From positions 25,474,369 to 25,538,368 of the forward strand of contig JAOWCC010001751.1 of the NCBI GenBank assembly GCA_030867875.1: DNA of 64,000 bases. Direction: 5' to 3'. This document shows positions 43,920-52,325 of this stretch, piece by piece (position 1 is the stretch's first letter; each line of letters opens with the position of its first letter). The position numbers were made by a program, and so were the translations under genes. This stretch comes from Actinernus sp. WN-2022 (Eukaryota > Cnidaria > Anthozoa > Actiniaria > Actinernidae). The notes beneath the pieces were generated by a model that was not told where the DNA came from, searched no databases, and was given only the letters and a program-made list of their open reading frames with translations.

Positions 43920-44544
43920 GATGATATGTCATAGGTGCTGGGAGCTCTAACACTACCTCGAAAGGATGGCGTAAACAGAAGCACATGCGAGCAAACTTGT
44001 GGGCCTTGAGCTCCGAGGTCAACATTTTCCTATCATCCACCTTCAACCCACCACCGTAGTCCTCAAATAGTTCTTTGGCATCAAGAGCTGACGCTGTATG
44101 AAAGGCCACGACCACCGCCACGTTTTCTCGAAAAGGTTTGCATATGCTTTTATACTGTTGAGTTAACACCCAAATAGAAATGCCTATGTGACGAGCGGAA
44201 AAGGCCATCTCCACGAGCTTATCGGTTCTCAGCTTTACATCCTTCGATGCAGCGCAATCGTCGAGTATCAAAAGAGTATTGGTTCCTGCCCAAAAGGTGG
44301 AACAAACTCGTAGCGCGGCATTGATGGCATCCTGCGGTGGTGACATGACGAAGAAACGAGGATCTCGATTTGCAAATCCACGATAGGTTTTGTTGTGGGC
44401 ATACGTAGGACAAATCAGTACTATGTAATCGAACTTACCACGAAATGATACACGAAGTTGTTCTATGAGGAACGCAGTCTTCCCACAATTCGTTGGACCG
44501 ACTATGAGTGCGTTGAACGGTACGTGCTCTACGAGAGAATCCAT
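43912..44544 (-). CDS. ATP: A32-like genome-packaging ATPase
   Basis: 210 aa of the FtsK/HerA-type ATPase family used by Polintons and NCLDVs to pump DNA into capsids. Walker A is GPTNCGKT (16-23), Walker B is LLILDD (91-96), and the following SIWVLTQQ is a sensor-like strand. The length fits the compact Polinton form. The ATG overlaps the major capsid gene stop in TGATG, and the gene order capsid-ATPase on one strand supports a packaging unit. Confidence 0.93.
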   Translation of the reverse strand: MDSLVEHVPFNALIVGPTNCGKTAFLIEQLRVSFRGKFDYIVLICPTYAHNKTYRGFANRDPRFFVMSPPQDAINAALRVCSTFWAGTNTLLILDDCAASKDVKLRTDKLVEMAFSARHIGISIWVLTQQYKSICKPFRENVAVVVAFHTASALDAKELFEDYGGGLKVDDRKMLTSELKAHKFARMCFCLRHPFEVVLELPAPMTYHHG

Positions 44545-45779
44545 CAGTATAATATACTCTGCAGAGATCTGTTCAATATCGTGACCTGAGCATCCGCAAG
44601 GACATAGATGTGCATTTTCACATTTCCACTTCCCTTCGCAGTTCTATGTATGCGAATGTCGATGTCCTTTCCACTGCCGGTTTGTGTCAAGCCATCACCA
44701 TGAACGGTGGAATCTTTTGCTGTGCGACAATCGATTAGGATAGCGAATCTATTTTCAAAGAACTTCTTTGGAGTCATGGAAGTATTGGGTGTACCAAACC
44801 AGCCTTTTGCAGCCTCCCAGAAATCTAGGGGAAGCATGCCACTTGGAAAGAGTCTGTTGGGAATCCCGTTGACATCTACTTCTACCTTCAAAATATCTGG
44901 ATTCGAGAATGCTTCACTATCTCGCGTACCATAAGTGGGTGAATCTACGAATAGTAGAAGTAGTCCAGCAAAGGATCGTCGTGGAACGTTAACGTTTTGA
45001 GATATCAAAGTATCGGATGCCTTAGCAATCTCTACTATCTTGAAGTGAACAGCGTAGTTGTATAGGAATGCAGTACCTATTTCGTATTTGTGAAGTGCAC
45101 TACTAGCCAGCGTTCCATCCCTGATTGCTTCGTATTCTAGTTGGATGTTGGTAAGTTGGTACGTACCTATCTTCGTCGCATCCGATCCAACTACTATTTC
45201 AACGGCAGGCGCTAGAGTCAACTCGAATGTAATGGTATTTTCTAGGACATATGGATATAGAACTCCATGTTGTGTCAGAATGTCGACATCTAATGGAATC
45301 CTATATTTGGAACCACATGCAGCTAGGAGCGCGTTTTCTCCAGCAGACGAAGTACTTGCGTCACCAGCTTTCGACCGTAGCTTGTTCGTGTTCTCTGATT
45401 GAATGCCTTGTTGTACTCTAGACTCTCTCTCCTGCGTAGATAGGTATACGTCGGAGCACGTTTGTAGGAGGTCTGGCCTGACGAGGTCTTCTACTGTTTC
45501 AGCTCCCATCCTACAGATCCTACGTATGACCAAGCAGCGTCCAATGTTCGAAACGACTCTGTTATTCGCATGTCCACCAGATAGTACGATGTCGCCCAAT
45601 AGCGCTAGGCTACCAGGTACTAGTACTACACCTTCTGCTAGCTTTGGGACTTCTACGTATAGAGTCTCACCTGGATTGGCAGATGATCGAGTGAAAGTTT
45701 TCCTATACAAGTCTCGTGGAGCCTTGAGTGCATGAGGCTCTCTTCGTGCTTGTGTGGGATCCAACTTTGATGAGATCAT
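44544..45779 (-). CDS. MCP: Probable major capsid protein (double jelly-roll)
   Basis: 411 aa from the ATG at 45779; the frame extends further only through the palindromic promoter. Segments matching Polinton capsid proteins as I know them include PLDVDILTQHGVLYPYV, ITFELTLAPAVEIVVGSD, YQLTNIQLEYEAI and a C-terminal TGSGKDIDIRIHRTAKG region. The size is somewhat small for a double jelly-roll hexon but within the Polinton range. It is first in a tightly overlapping minus-strand unit (capsid, ATPase, small proteins) and divergent from the gene at 45814, 34 bp away. A structure prediction would settle the fold. Confidence 0.82.
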   Translation of the reverse strand: MISSKLDPTQARREPHALKAPRDLYRKTFTRSSANPGETLYVEVPKLAEGVVLVPGSLALLGDIVLSGGHANNRVVSNIGRCLVIRRICRMGAETVEDLVRPDLLQTCSDVYLSTQERESRVQQGIQSENTNKLRSKAGDASTSSAGENALLAACGSKYRIPLDVDILTQHGVLYPYVLENTITFELTLAPAVEIVVGSDATKIGTYQLTNIQLEYEAIRDGTLASSALHKYEIGTAFLYNYAVHFKIVEIAKASDTLISQNVNVPRRSFAGLLLLFVDSPTYGTRDSEAFSNPDILKVEVDVNGIPNRLFPSGMLPLDFWEAAKGWFGTPNTSMTPKKFFENRFAILIDCRTAKDSTVHGDGLTQTGSGKDIDIRIHRTAKGSGNVKMHIYVLADAQVTILNRSLQSILY

Positions 45780-45813
45780 GTTGAATATAACTATATATAT
45801 AGTTATGTCTAAC
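45780..45813. promoter_or_regulatory. Palindromic divergent promoter of the capsid genes
   Basis: The entire 34-bp gap between two divergent ATGs is almost symmetric: GTTGAA/GTTAGA outer boxes and a perfect 20-bp core ATAACTATATATATAGTTAT. Both start codons abut it, so 5' UTRs must be very short. Compare 49886-49928. Confidence 0.75.
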
Positions 45814-46905
45814 ATGGCCTTTGATTGGAGGTATGAGGAAAGACCTGGTGGAGCTGAAAGAGGAAAAGACTACGACGATGATGACGCTATCGATGTGGAG
45901 GAGTGGAAAGCGATGACGTTTCCAGAAGAGTCAGGAGAAATGGTCCCAATGAAAACCAGACGCAACTACACCCTAGAAGGTGCTAGACCGAAGGATCAGG
46001 AAACCTCGTTTTCTATGAATGATTACATAGATTCGATCACGGATCCGGAATCGAACGTTTCTAGATATCAAAGAATCATGAAAAATCTGGAAGATGAGAA
46101 ACCTCCTAAATTCAGCGCTAGAAACGTGGTCTTCGAACAAGGCTTATCAGACGATGTGAAACAGGAGATGTTCGAGGCCGTCTGGGAACGATATCCAGAT
46201 GTGGGAATTCGAGGTGGCGATCTCGAGATGGCAACCATGTCTGACGGTAGAGTCGCTATCCACGAGTATGGAAGCAAAAATAAACCTATCCCCTTGACCA
46301 CCACGAAGGGCGAGTTATATGCGAGGATTGGGAAAGGTCTCAAAGAAGTCCTAGGACCTCCGAGGGTAGAAATGGTAGAGCAAGTCATAGTAGCTGAAGA
46401 TCAATTGAGTGAGAGGATCGAACGAAATGAGGAAATACTCAAAGACCCTACGTCTACCGAAACTCAGAAAGAAAACGCTACTAATGAAATAAAGACCGAT
46501 CAGGAGGAGCAAGCAGTCCTAGAACAAATAGAAGAAGCTATAGTAGAACGGATGCCACTTAGGGATCGTATAAGAATCATCTTCAAGAAGTATGGAGTCA
46601 GTATAATTAGCGTGGTAGCTGCGGTAAGTACTGTGATCGGCGTGATAGTTTCCAATCTGACGAACGTAGTTCCCGCGATTGTATCGGGAGTTGGAGAGGC
46701 TGCCAAAGCAGCTGCTAAAACAACTGCCAAAGCCTTAAAGGCAATGGGTAAAAAGTTAGAGGAGATTCTACCTAAGATGATTGGGCCAATTGCGAGTTTC
46801 ATATTCAGTATGGCTGCTGACGTTGTTGGAGTCTTAGCAAACAACATTTGGTTGTTAATCGTAGCAGCAGTGGTCTTCGTAGTGGAGCAATACAAACGAC
46901 GTTAA
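45814..46905 (+). CDS. Polinton structural-type membrane protein
   Basis: 363 aa from the ATG directly after the palindromic promoter (MAFDWRYEERPGG). The N-terminal two-thirds are acidic and charged, with a coiled stretch (QVIVAEDQLSERIERNEEIL). The C-terminal 130 residues hold three hydrophobic segments separated by an Ala/Lys-rich amphipathic stretch: ISVVAAVSTVIGVIVSNL, IGPIASFIFSMAADVVGVL and NIWLLIVAAVVFVVEQY. Similar proteins recur in cnidarian Polintons in my memory, without assigned function. Co-regulation with the capsid gene suggests a virion or membrane-penetration role (inference). Confidence 0.78.
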   Translation: MAFDWRYEERPGGAERGKDYDDDDAIDVEEWKAMTFPEESGEMVPMKTRRNYTLEGARPKDQETSFSMNDYIDSITDPESNVSRYQRIMKNLEDEKPPKFSARNVVFEQGLSDDVKQEMFEAVWERYPDVGIRGGDLEMATMSDGRVAIHEYGSKNKPIPLTTTKGELYARIGKGLKEVLGPPRVEMVEQVIVAEDQLSERIERNEEILKDPTSTETQKENATNEIKTDQEEQAVLEQIEEAIVERMPLRDRIRIIFKKYGVSIISVVAAVSTVIGVIVSNLTNVVPAIVSGVGEAAKAAAKTTAKALKAMGKKLEEILPKMIGPIASFIFSMAADVVGVLANNIWLLIVAAVVFVVEQYKRR

Positions 46906-46918
46906 CGAAACAACGTCC

Positions 46919-47046
46919 ATGCGATTCCAGCTGCGGCAATGGATGTCACTGCGAGATTTATCTCATGTTGTGGGACAGCCTTTGGTACAGGAACTCGTGG
47001 CTAAAGTGAACAAGTTGCACCGTAAATTTGTTGTCGGTAAGTGGTC
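46919..47046 (+). pseudogene. Inverted partial copy of the 3' end of the 48.2-kb gene
   Basis: 46999-47046 (+) is an inverted near-copy of 48219-48268 and encodes the same peptide (AKVNKLHRKFVVGKW versus AKVNKLHRKYVVGKW on the minus strand at 48.2 kb). The + frame then runs into the minisatellite only because the repeat lacks + stops. No independent gene is evident. Confidence 0.55.
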
Positions 47047-47190
47047 GGCCGACAGCTTACCAACAGCTTACCGACAGCTTACCGACAGCTTACCGACAGC
47101 TTACCAACAGCTTACCGACAGCTTACCAACAGCTTACCGACAGCTTACCGACAGCTTACCGACAGCTTACCAACAGCTTACCGACAGCAA
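47040..47190. repeat. 11-bp minisatellite CTTACCGACAG, left array
   Basis: About thirteen tandem 11-bp units (CTTACCGACAG / CTTACCAACAG) start at a small inverted junction GGTCGGCCGAC. Because 11 is not a multiple of 3 and the unit has no + stops, all three + frames are open and show an 11-residue repeat (LPTAYRQLTDS). Confidence 0.9.
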
Positions 47191-47931
47191 TTTGTTTTCG
47201 TCTCAAACTCAAAGTGTGCGTATGTGCGTACATACTCGCTACGCTCTTGATATCACGTAGCTTTCCAATGTTAGAACGAAATTTGTCAATAGCGTATTCT
47301 TACTACGTTGTAGATAGTTGGATATTGATGAAAACAGTGTACTCAATAATCTGTCTTTTCTTTGCAGCAATATTCTCGATTCAATTCCGTAAATTAGTGA
47401 ACCCGCGCCATCTTGGATTCCCACGTGATATCACGTGTTCTTTAACTGCGGCAAACTGCGTCAAACTGCGGCAAATCTATTATTTTAGAATCCTGACTTT
47501 TTGACGCCTCTGGCACGCAGGGTATTTACCAAAACCATCTTGCTGTACATTTGTAAAACTGTTTGTCATGAATTCGAATTCGCGTTGGCATTCGAAAAGT
47601 TGCCCGAAATTTCGGCGACATTCGTAGGAACATTAAGAGCGAACTTCGTCGTAATATGTTTGCATGACTTTAGCACAATACTGTAGTTATCTGTTAATTT
47701 GCCGTACGTGAGATCGCACTGTATTGGTTCAAAATAATCTTGAGCCAGTATGAGATAACGATTCATGCGCTTTCAGACTGATTGTCTGGTTTTTGACACA
47801 ACAGGAGAGGCCCAACAGTGAGTGCCGCGGATATTTTAATTTGGTATCCGTTATCGAAGCGGTTTTATCGTTGCCAGAACGTTGGAAACTTAAGAAGGTA
47901 TAAAGCATATTTTGGTTCAAATGAATCAACC
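47191..47931. other. Non-coding segment between the two minisatellite arrays
   Basis: AT-rich, with stops in every frame and no Polinton gene. Contains the palindrome CACGTGATATCACGTG (47421-47436) and tandem GCGGCAAACTGCGTCAAACT. Base composition looks more host-like than the rest of the element, suggesting captured or inserted DNA. Confidence 0.55.
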
Positions 47932-48238
47932 ACAGCTTACCGACAGCTTACCAACAGCTTACCGACAGCTTACCGACAGCTTACCAACAGCTTACCGACA
48001 GCTTACCAACAGCTTACCGACAGCTTACCGACAGCTTACCGACCACTTACCGACACAATTTTACCGACCACTTACCAACCACTTACCGACAGCTTACCGA
48101 CCACTTACCAACCACTTACCGACCACTTACCAACCACTTACCGACCACTTACCGACCACTTACCAACCACTTACCGACCACTTACCGACCACTTACCGAC
48201 CACTTACCAACCACTTACCGACCACTTACCGACAACGT
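47932..48238. repeat. 11-bp minisatellite, right array
   Basis: About 27 units, first CTTACCGACAG/CTTACCAACAG, then CTTACCGACCA/CTTACCAACCA. The minus strand of each unit carries TAAG, so translation entering from the gene at 48.2-49.9 kb stops at once. Confidence 0.9.
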
Positions 48239-49885
48239 ATTTACGGTGCAACTTGTTCACTTTAGCCGGAACTCGTTTCTCGTGCGTCTCGAGAGGTGGT
48301 ATTAATTTCTTATCTGATGGTCCTTCCATAGGAGGAGGTGGGCGTCCTTTGACTTCTGCATTGATGTCGTTAGTGCCTAGCATCATATCTTTCGTGGCTT
48401 TCGGGGTTGGATTCCTATAGCCATCTTTCTTACCAAGATAGTACACTAGATTGCTTGGCAACAATCGCATAGCTATTGCTAGATCGAGCCTCTTATGCGT
48501 CGTCGTTATAGCAGTAAGATAGTTTTTATAGCTCACCACTAAATCGTTTTCGAGAATAGCGCCTTCGACTAAGCTCTTGAACTTTTCTTTGACGTTGAAA
48601 CTATCTACGATGGATTCGTTAAGATCGTTTTGAGCGCCTAGAATACAATATCCGAAAGCTTCGACAGATCGATTCAATCTACCCAATCCAGCATTCGTCA
48701 AACCTCTACCGATTGGTGGCGTAAACCAATTGTATTGTTTACCGTTGTTATTGCTAATGTACGATAAAGGAAACTGATAGTCCGTACGACTCTCCTCAGG
48801 AAACTTAAAGTCACCACCAGGCCACTTCGCAGAGTACGAAGTATTATGTGCGTACTTCTCCGTATAGTTCACCATTCTTCCATGAGAGTTTACGTAGACG
48901 TCTCCTAAGCCATCCCACCGAAAGTCTGGCGTTCGAGATATGCCGAATTCGATGCACAATTTCTCAAGGACTGATTTGCTATAGAGATTGTCGAGTTGCT
49001 TGAAAGCACGGTTACCAGGTAGAGGAGCTCCAAGTTCATGTAGAATTCTTCGTATCGTGAAATATACGTGGAATCGTAGGAACCCTTGGACAACTGGTGG
49101 ATATGTTTTGAAAGTGGGGTCAAATTAAGTTGTTGAGGCCAGTATTTGAAATCCGGACCTGATAACCATCTACGAGACTCCTTTGCTGTCGTATGCTTTA
49201 CAACGATCTCCTTGAATATATTTGGAACGCCTGCTTCGAACTTCTTCGTAGGTGTGACGTATATCCATAACTTGGTGAGATCTATGTCTTGTGCCGGTTC
49301 GGTAAAAGGAACTGCTCGAATAGGATATTTCGCACTCTTATCTAGTGTCAACGTAGATGGGAAACCATCAACCATTCCCTGCAATGCATCATCGATACGT
49401 CTTTGAGTGACTGCAGATAACTTTGAGACATCATCGCCGTAAACGACATAGCTAGAATCTCCATCTCGAAACCAAATACTCGTCGAATATTTGCCTGGAC
49501 CGTTCACTTCCGTAGAGGCATAGAACTTGTGAAGATCTGCATGTGGGTATCTTTTCTTGAACTTCGCTAATAGATTTGCATTCAACGTTGCGATCTTATC
49601 GTTTTCTTCTATCCAATTGTGTTTGGAAAGACCTTCGTGTTCCCGTGCGAATATTACGCTCTCGTAAACTGACTTACCACCAAGTGCTACATCTAGAGCC
49701 TTACCAGTGCGACCGAGCCACCCCATCAATTTACCACCTCCCGTCTTAGTAGGAGGACCTTCCTCCGTGAACACGCGATGAGACATTCCCCGATCAATGA
49801 AATTAACATTATCGGAAGTAGATTCGAACCAACTAAGTACGGCATTAGGAAATAGGTACTTGAACTGTTGCCATGCATCTGTCAT
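48204..49885 (-). pseudogene. Large Polinton protein gene with one frameshift
   Basis: From the ATG at 49885 (MTDAWQQFKYLFPNAVLSWF) the minus strand reads about 250 codons; the phase then changes near 49125, and the second frame runs to 48204 (PDFRWDGLGDVYVNSHG..., PPMEGPSDKKLIPPLE). The overlap shows good coding sequence only in the second frame after the shift, so a single indel is the simplest explanation; total about 560 codons. No conserved domain is recognised. Its position beside capsid genes and late-type promoter suggests a structural protein. The 3' end runs into the minisatellite. Confidence 0.65.
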
Positions 49886-49928
49886 GTTGAAGCTATACGT
49901 ATGTATAGTTATACCTTCAACATATAAG
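49886..49928. promoter_or_regulatory. Second palindromic divergent promoter
   Basis: The 43-bp gap between divergent ATGs has GTTGAAG at one end and CTTCAAC at the other, with CTATACGTATGTATAG and GTTATA inside. It is built like the capsid promoter at 45780-45813. Confidence 0.7.
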
Positions 49929-50588
49929 ATGGTTCTCTTATATATCACCACAACATTGGCCGACCATACTGTCTACTTCGACAACCCTATTCTCATACAG
50001 AACGTTTCACTAGTCGAGGTCACTATTGAGAATAGTTGGTGGAACCTAGCAGAGAATGCTACCTTCTGGTGGTCTACCGAAGGCATAGGGTTTCCGTACG
50101 ACGTTCCTAAGGGAAACCACACTATGGCGAGCCTTCGACAATTCTTTGCGCCTGCAGTTGGTGCTGACATCATAAAAATCGAGAAACCCCATCATAGGAG
50201 GGCTTGGAACCTAGAAGTCAAGCAATCGATCCTACTTAGTGGAAACCTCTGCAAACTGATGGGTATTAATAAAGATGGGATTGCTACGCGACTAAAAGTA
50301 GGTGTGCACGAAGTGTCCATCCAAGATGAAATCGATATAGCGCATATCTGCTGCGACGTGGTGGATTCCAGATTCTCGATTCAAGATGGAAAGCAATCTA
50401 AAGTCCTAAGTAGAATACATATCCGAGGCGATAGATTTGTGAAAGCGACGTATGCCTCACTACAACCTCTAGCTGTCAAAGCTCTAGGTACGATACAAAG
50501 CAGTCTTCGTCTGACAATTCTCGATGAGAAAGGCAATCTGATAGACTTCCAGGGTCGACCCATACTGTACGTGTTGAAGCTTGAGTAA
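49929..50588 (+). CDS. Candidate Polinton minor capsid (penton-type) protein
   Basis: 219 aa from the ATG after the palindromic promoter (MVLLYITTTLADHTVYFDNP); the longer frame upstream crosses the promoter and is unlikely. It is rich in predicted beta strands, with a C-terminal SLRLTILDEKGNLIDFQGRP followed by ILYVLKLE, a pattern that recurs at the end of Polinton and related minor capsid proteins as I know them (LT-D-G--ID--G-P). Size and promoter sharing with a large structural-type gene fit a minor capsid role. Fold assignment is an inference. Confidence 0.6.
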   Translation: MVLLYITTTLADHTVYFDNPILIQNVSLVEVTIENSWWNLAENATFWWSTEGIGFPYDVPKGNHTMASLRQFFAPAVGADIIKIEKPHHRRAWNLEVKQSILLSGNLCKLMGINKDGIATRLKVGVHEVSIQDEIDIAHICCDVVDSRFSIQDGKQSKVLSRIHIRGDRFVKATYASLQPLAVKALGTIQSSLRLTILDEKGNLIDFQGRPILYVLKLE

Positions 50589-50607
50589 GTTATATGTATA
50601 ACGTACA
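50589..50607 (+). promoter_or_regulatory. Short promoter-like inverted repeat
   Basis: GTTATATGTATAAC lies in the 19-bp gap before the ATG at 50608, a reduced version of the palindromic boxes above. Confidence 0.5.
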
Positions 50608-51228
50608 ATGGAAGGCGATTCGATTCAACCGTTTCCATCAGCACCAAGTATCTATCCACAGATTGCTAGTGACACTGGAAAGAACTTTAGACTGCAAACG
50701 ATCCGAGACACGCTTTCGGACATAGAAGTTCAAGAAAGACACTACGAAGGTGTGCGCAAGAAATATGCACGTTCTCAAGGAATAGTTCATGGTATCGCAG
50801 TGGTAACTGGAGGTCTATCTGTGATCTTATCTGGATCTGGATTGGGCGTAGCGTTGACTGGGGTTGGAATAGTGATTGGTCTACCACTTGGAGTTATTGG
50901 TGGGCTATGTGGATTAATTTCAGCATCTACGACCCTTGGAGCTAAGAAGTTAGGAATGAAGGTTTCTAAGCATGAAAGGACAACTATGTTGGCAAAGGCG
51001 AAAATCAATACGATTCGCGATCTAGTATCGAAGGCCTTACGCGATGAAAACATATCCGACTCCGAATACAGTCTCATCCTGAACGAAGCAAATAAATATG
51101 AGATCATGAGGTCTGAAATTCGTCGTGAGACTTCCATAGGTGAAAAAAGTCCGGATCGGGTTCGAGCCGAACTCAAACAAGAAGTGCAAAAGGAAATGCG
51201 AGAAAAACTTGGCAGCTTAGTAGGGTAA
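50608..51228 (+). CDS. Polinton Gly-rich membrane protein
   Basis: 206 aa. A polar N-terminus with a coiled region (IRDTLSDIEVQERHYEGVRK) is followed by a long Gly-rich hydrophobic segment (VVTGGLSVILSGSGLGVALT onward to about residue 110) and a charged helical tail. The hydrophobic middle resembles membrane-inserting or viral fusion-like segments, but no family is recognised. It directly follows the candidate minor capsid gene on the same strand. Confidence 0.72.
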   Translation: MEGDSIQPFPSAPSIYPQIASDTGKNFRLQTIRDTLSDIEVQERHYEGVRKKYARSQGIVHGIAVVTGGLSVILSGSGLGVALTGVGIVIGLPLGVIGGLCGLISASTTLGAKKLGMKVSKHERTTMLAKAKINTIRDLVSKALRDENISDSEYSLILNEANKYEIMRSEIRRETSIGEKSPDRVRAELKQEVQKEMREKLGSLVG

Positions 51229-51279
51229 GGATCGACGTTTCCTATGAAAGGAACGAACATGGTTCTCACTTTCACTTCG

Positions 51280-52218
51280 CTAAGTCCTATCGCTAGTTAG
51301 CCCATGCCTAGTGTAGATTGGTTCGAAGTGGGAATGGTAAGAAGACAACTCCTTGACAAAACGCTTGACTGAATTTCCAAATACGTCACATCGCCCAATG
51401 ACCTCGTTAAGAGACATAGACGATCCTAAACGACGTAGCACCTCGTAACTTGCTCCAACAACTTTCGTCTTAATTACCGATCTGCCTATATTGCTTTCTA
51501 TCGCTGTAGTAACAACCTCGTGGACTATTTGTTGAACGTCTATAGGTACTCCTTGAGGCTCGAGTTTAAGGAAAGTCGTTGCAATGTGAGGAACTATGCG
51601 CTCGGCATCCAAGTCTACATCGATCTTATCGTCGTCACACAGAGAACGTATAAAGACCTCTCCACTATGGATGCCTTTATTGCTTAGTTGCATGAAGCGA
51701 GCAACCTCACCTTTAGTTCGTACGAACCCACATTGTATGCACGCATGGTAGAGTAGAGCAGCTAAAATATTTCTCTTAGCATCGCTACGCTTGGGATGAA
51801 CTTTCATTACTTGGATAAATGCGTCGGCTACGATTCCTAACGTGTTCATAGGGAACGATAGGTCATAACTTTGTTTGTAAATAGTGTTGTATGCTCGTAG
51901 TTCTTGTAGGAGCGTTCGTCGTTGCAGTTCCGTGTTATCGCTTTGCTTTGGTTTTGCGCGGTCTAGATCACTTTGATACTGAAACCCGTCCGGACCTACT
52001 ATACGCAGTCGAGTAGTAGTAATATCGATCTTAGTTTCTTCACATGGTTCGACCTCGGAAACAAGACCACATGTGGGACACACGAATTCCGTTCCTTGTA
52101 TTTCCAAGGGGCAGAGACAATCAGAACATGTTTCACTGGTGTTAATATGTTCCACTTGTGGTTTGATATTCAGGCTTCTACAAATTCCAGGACCAAACAA
52201 TCTGATTAGCTCGTCCAT
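51280..52218 (-). CDS. TFIIB-like transcription initiation factor
   Basis: 312 aa. An N-terminal zinc ribbon has C31-x2-C34-x12-C47-x2-C50 (CSDC...CPTCGLV), as in TFIIB. A linker is followed by two helical repeats that look like cyclin folds: about 105-195 (AKRNILAALLYHACIQCGFV, KGEVARFMQLSNKGI) and about 205-305 (TKVVGASYEVLRRLG, LNEVIGRCDVFGNSVKRFVKEL). TFIIB recruits RNA polymerase II in hosts, and NCLDVs carry their own versions. Here it could direct the element's own promoters (inference). Its length matches TFIIB. It is transcribed towards the capsid block, preceded by a stem-loop. Confidence 0.85.
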   Translation of the reverse strand: MDELIRLFGPGICRSLNIKPQVEHINTSETCSDCLCPLEIQGTEFVCPTCGLVSEVEPCEETKIDITTTRLRIVGPDGFQYQSDLDRAKPKQSDNTELQRRTLLQELRAYNTIYKQSYDLSFPMNTLGIVADAFIQVMKVHPKRSDAKRNILAALLYHACIQCGFVRTKGEVARFMQLSNKGIHSGEVFIRSLCDDDKIDVDLDAERIVPHIATTFLKLEPQGVPIDVQQIVHEVVTTAIESNIGRSVIKTKVVGASYEVLRRLGSSMSLNEVIGRCDVFGNSVKRFVKELSSYHSHFEPIYTRHGLTSDRT

Positions 52219-52247
52219 GATACAACTATAGATGTTATACGTTTAAT
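52217..52247 (-). promoter_or_regulatory. Promoter-like box before the TFIIB-like gene
   Basis: On the minus strand GTATAAC and GTTGTATC flank ATCTATA directly before the ATG at 52218, a variant of the palindromic box. Confidence 0.4.
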
Positions 52248-52249
52248 AG

Positions 52250-52315
52250 AAAAAAAAAAAAAGAAAAAAGAATGAAGAGGGTCACGCAACGACTTTCTTC
52301 ATTCTTTTTTTTTTT
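52250..52315 (-). terminator. Conserved stem-loop with A/T tracts
   Basis: Arms AAAAGAATGAAG / CTTCATTCTTTT enclose the loop AGGGTCACGCAACGACTTT. On the minus strand it lies just after the stop of the cysteine-rich gene (52326) and ends in a U-rich run. A near-identical structure is at 53897-53967. Confidence 0.6.
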
Positions 52316-52325
52316 GTGGCTATTC

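Noticed and set aside
46919..47504. Long + strand reading frames across the left minisatellite
   Set aside because: All three frames are open because the 11-bp unit has no + stop. The translations are just the repeat, and no start context or domain supports them.
47191..47931. A missing Polinton gene in the gap between arrays
   Set aside because: Stops occur in all frames on both strands and no core-gene motif is present.
47818..48420. 200- and 117-residue + frames across the right minisatellite
   Set aside because: Same artefact; the genuine gene lies on the minus strand from 48204.
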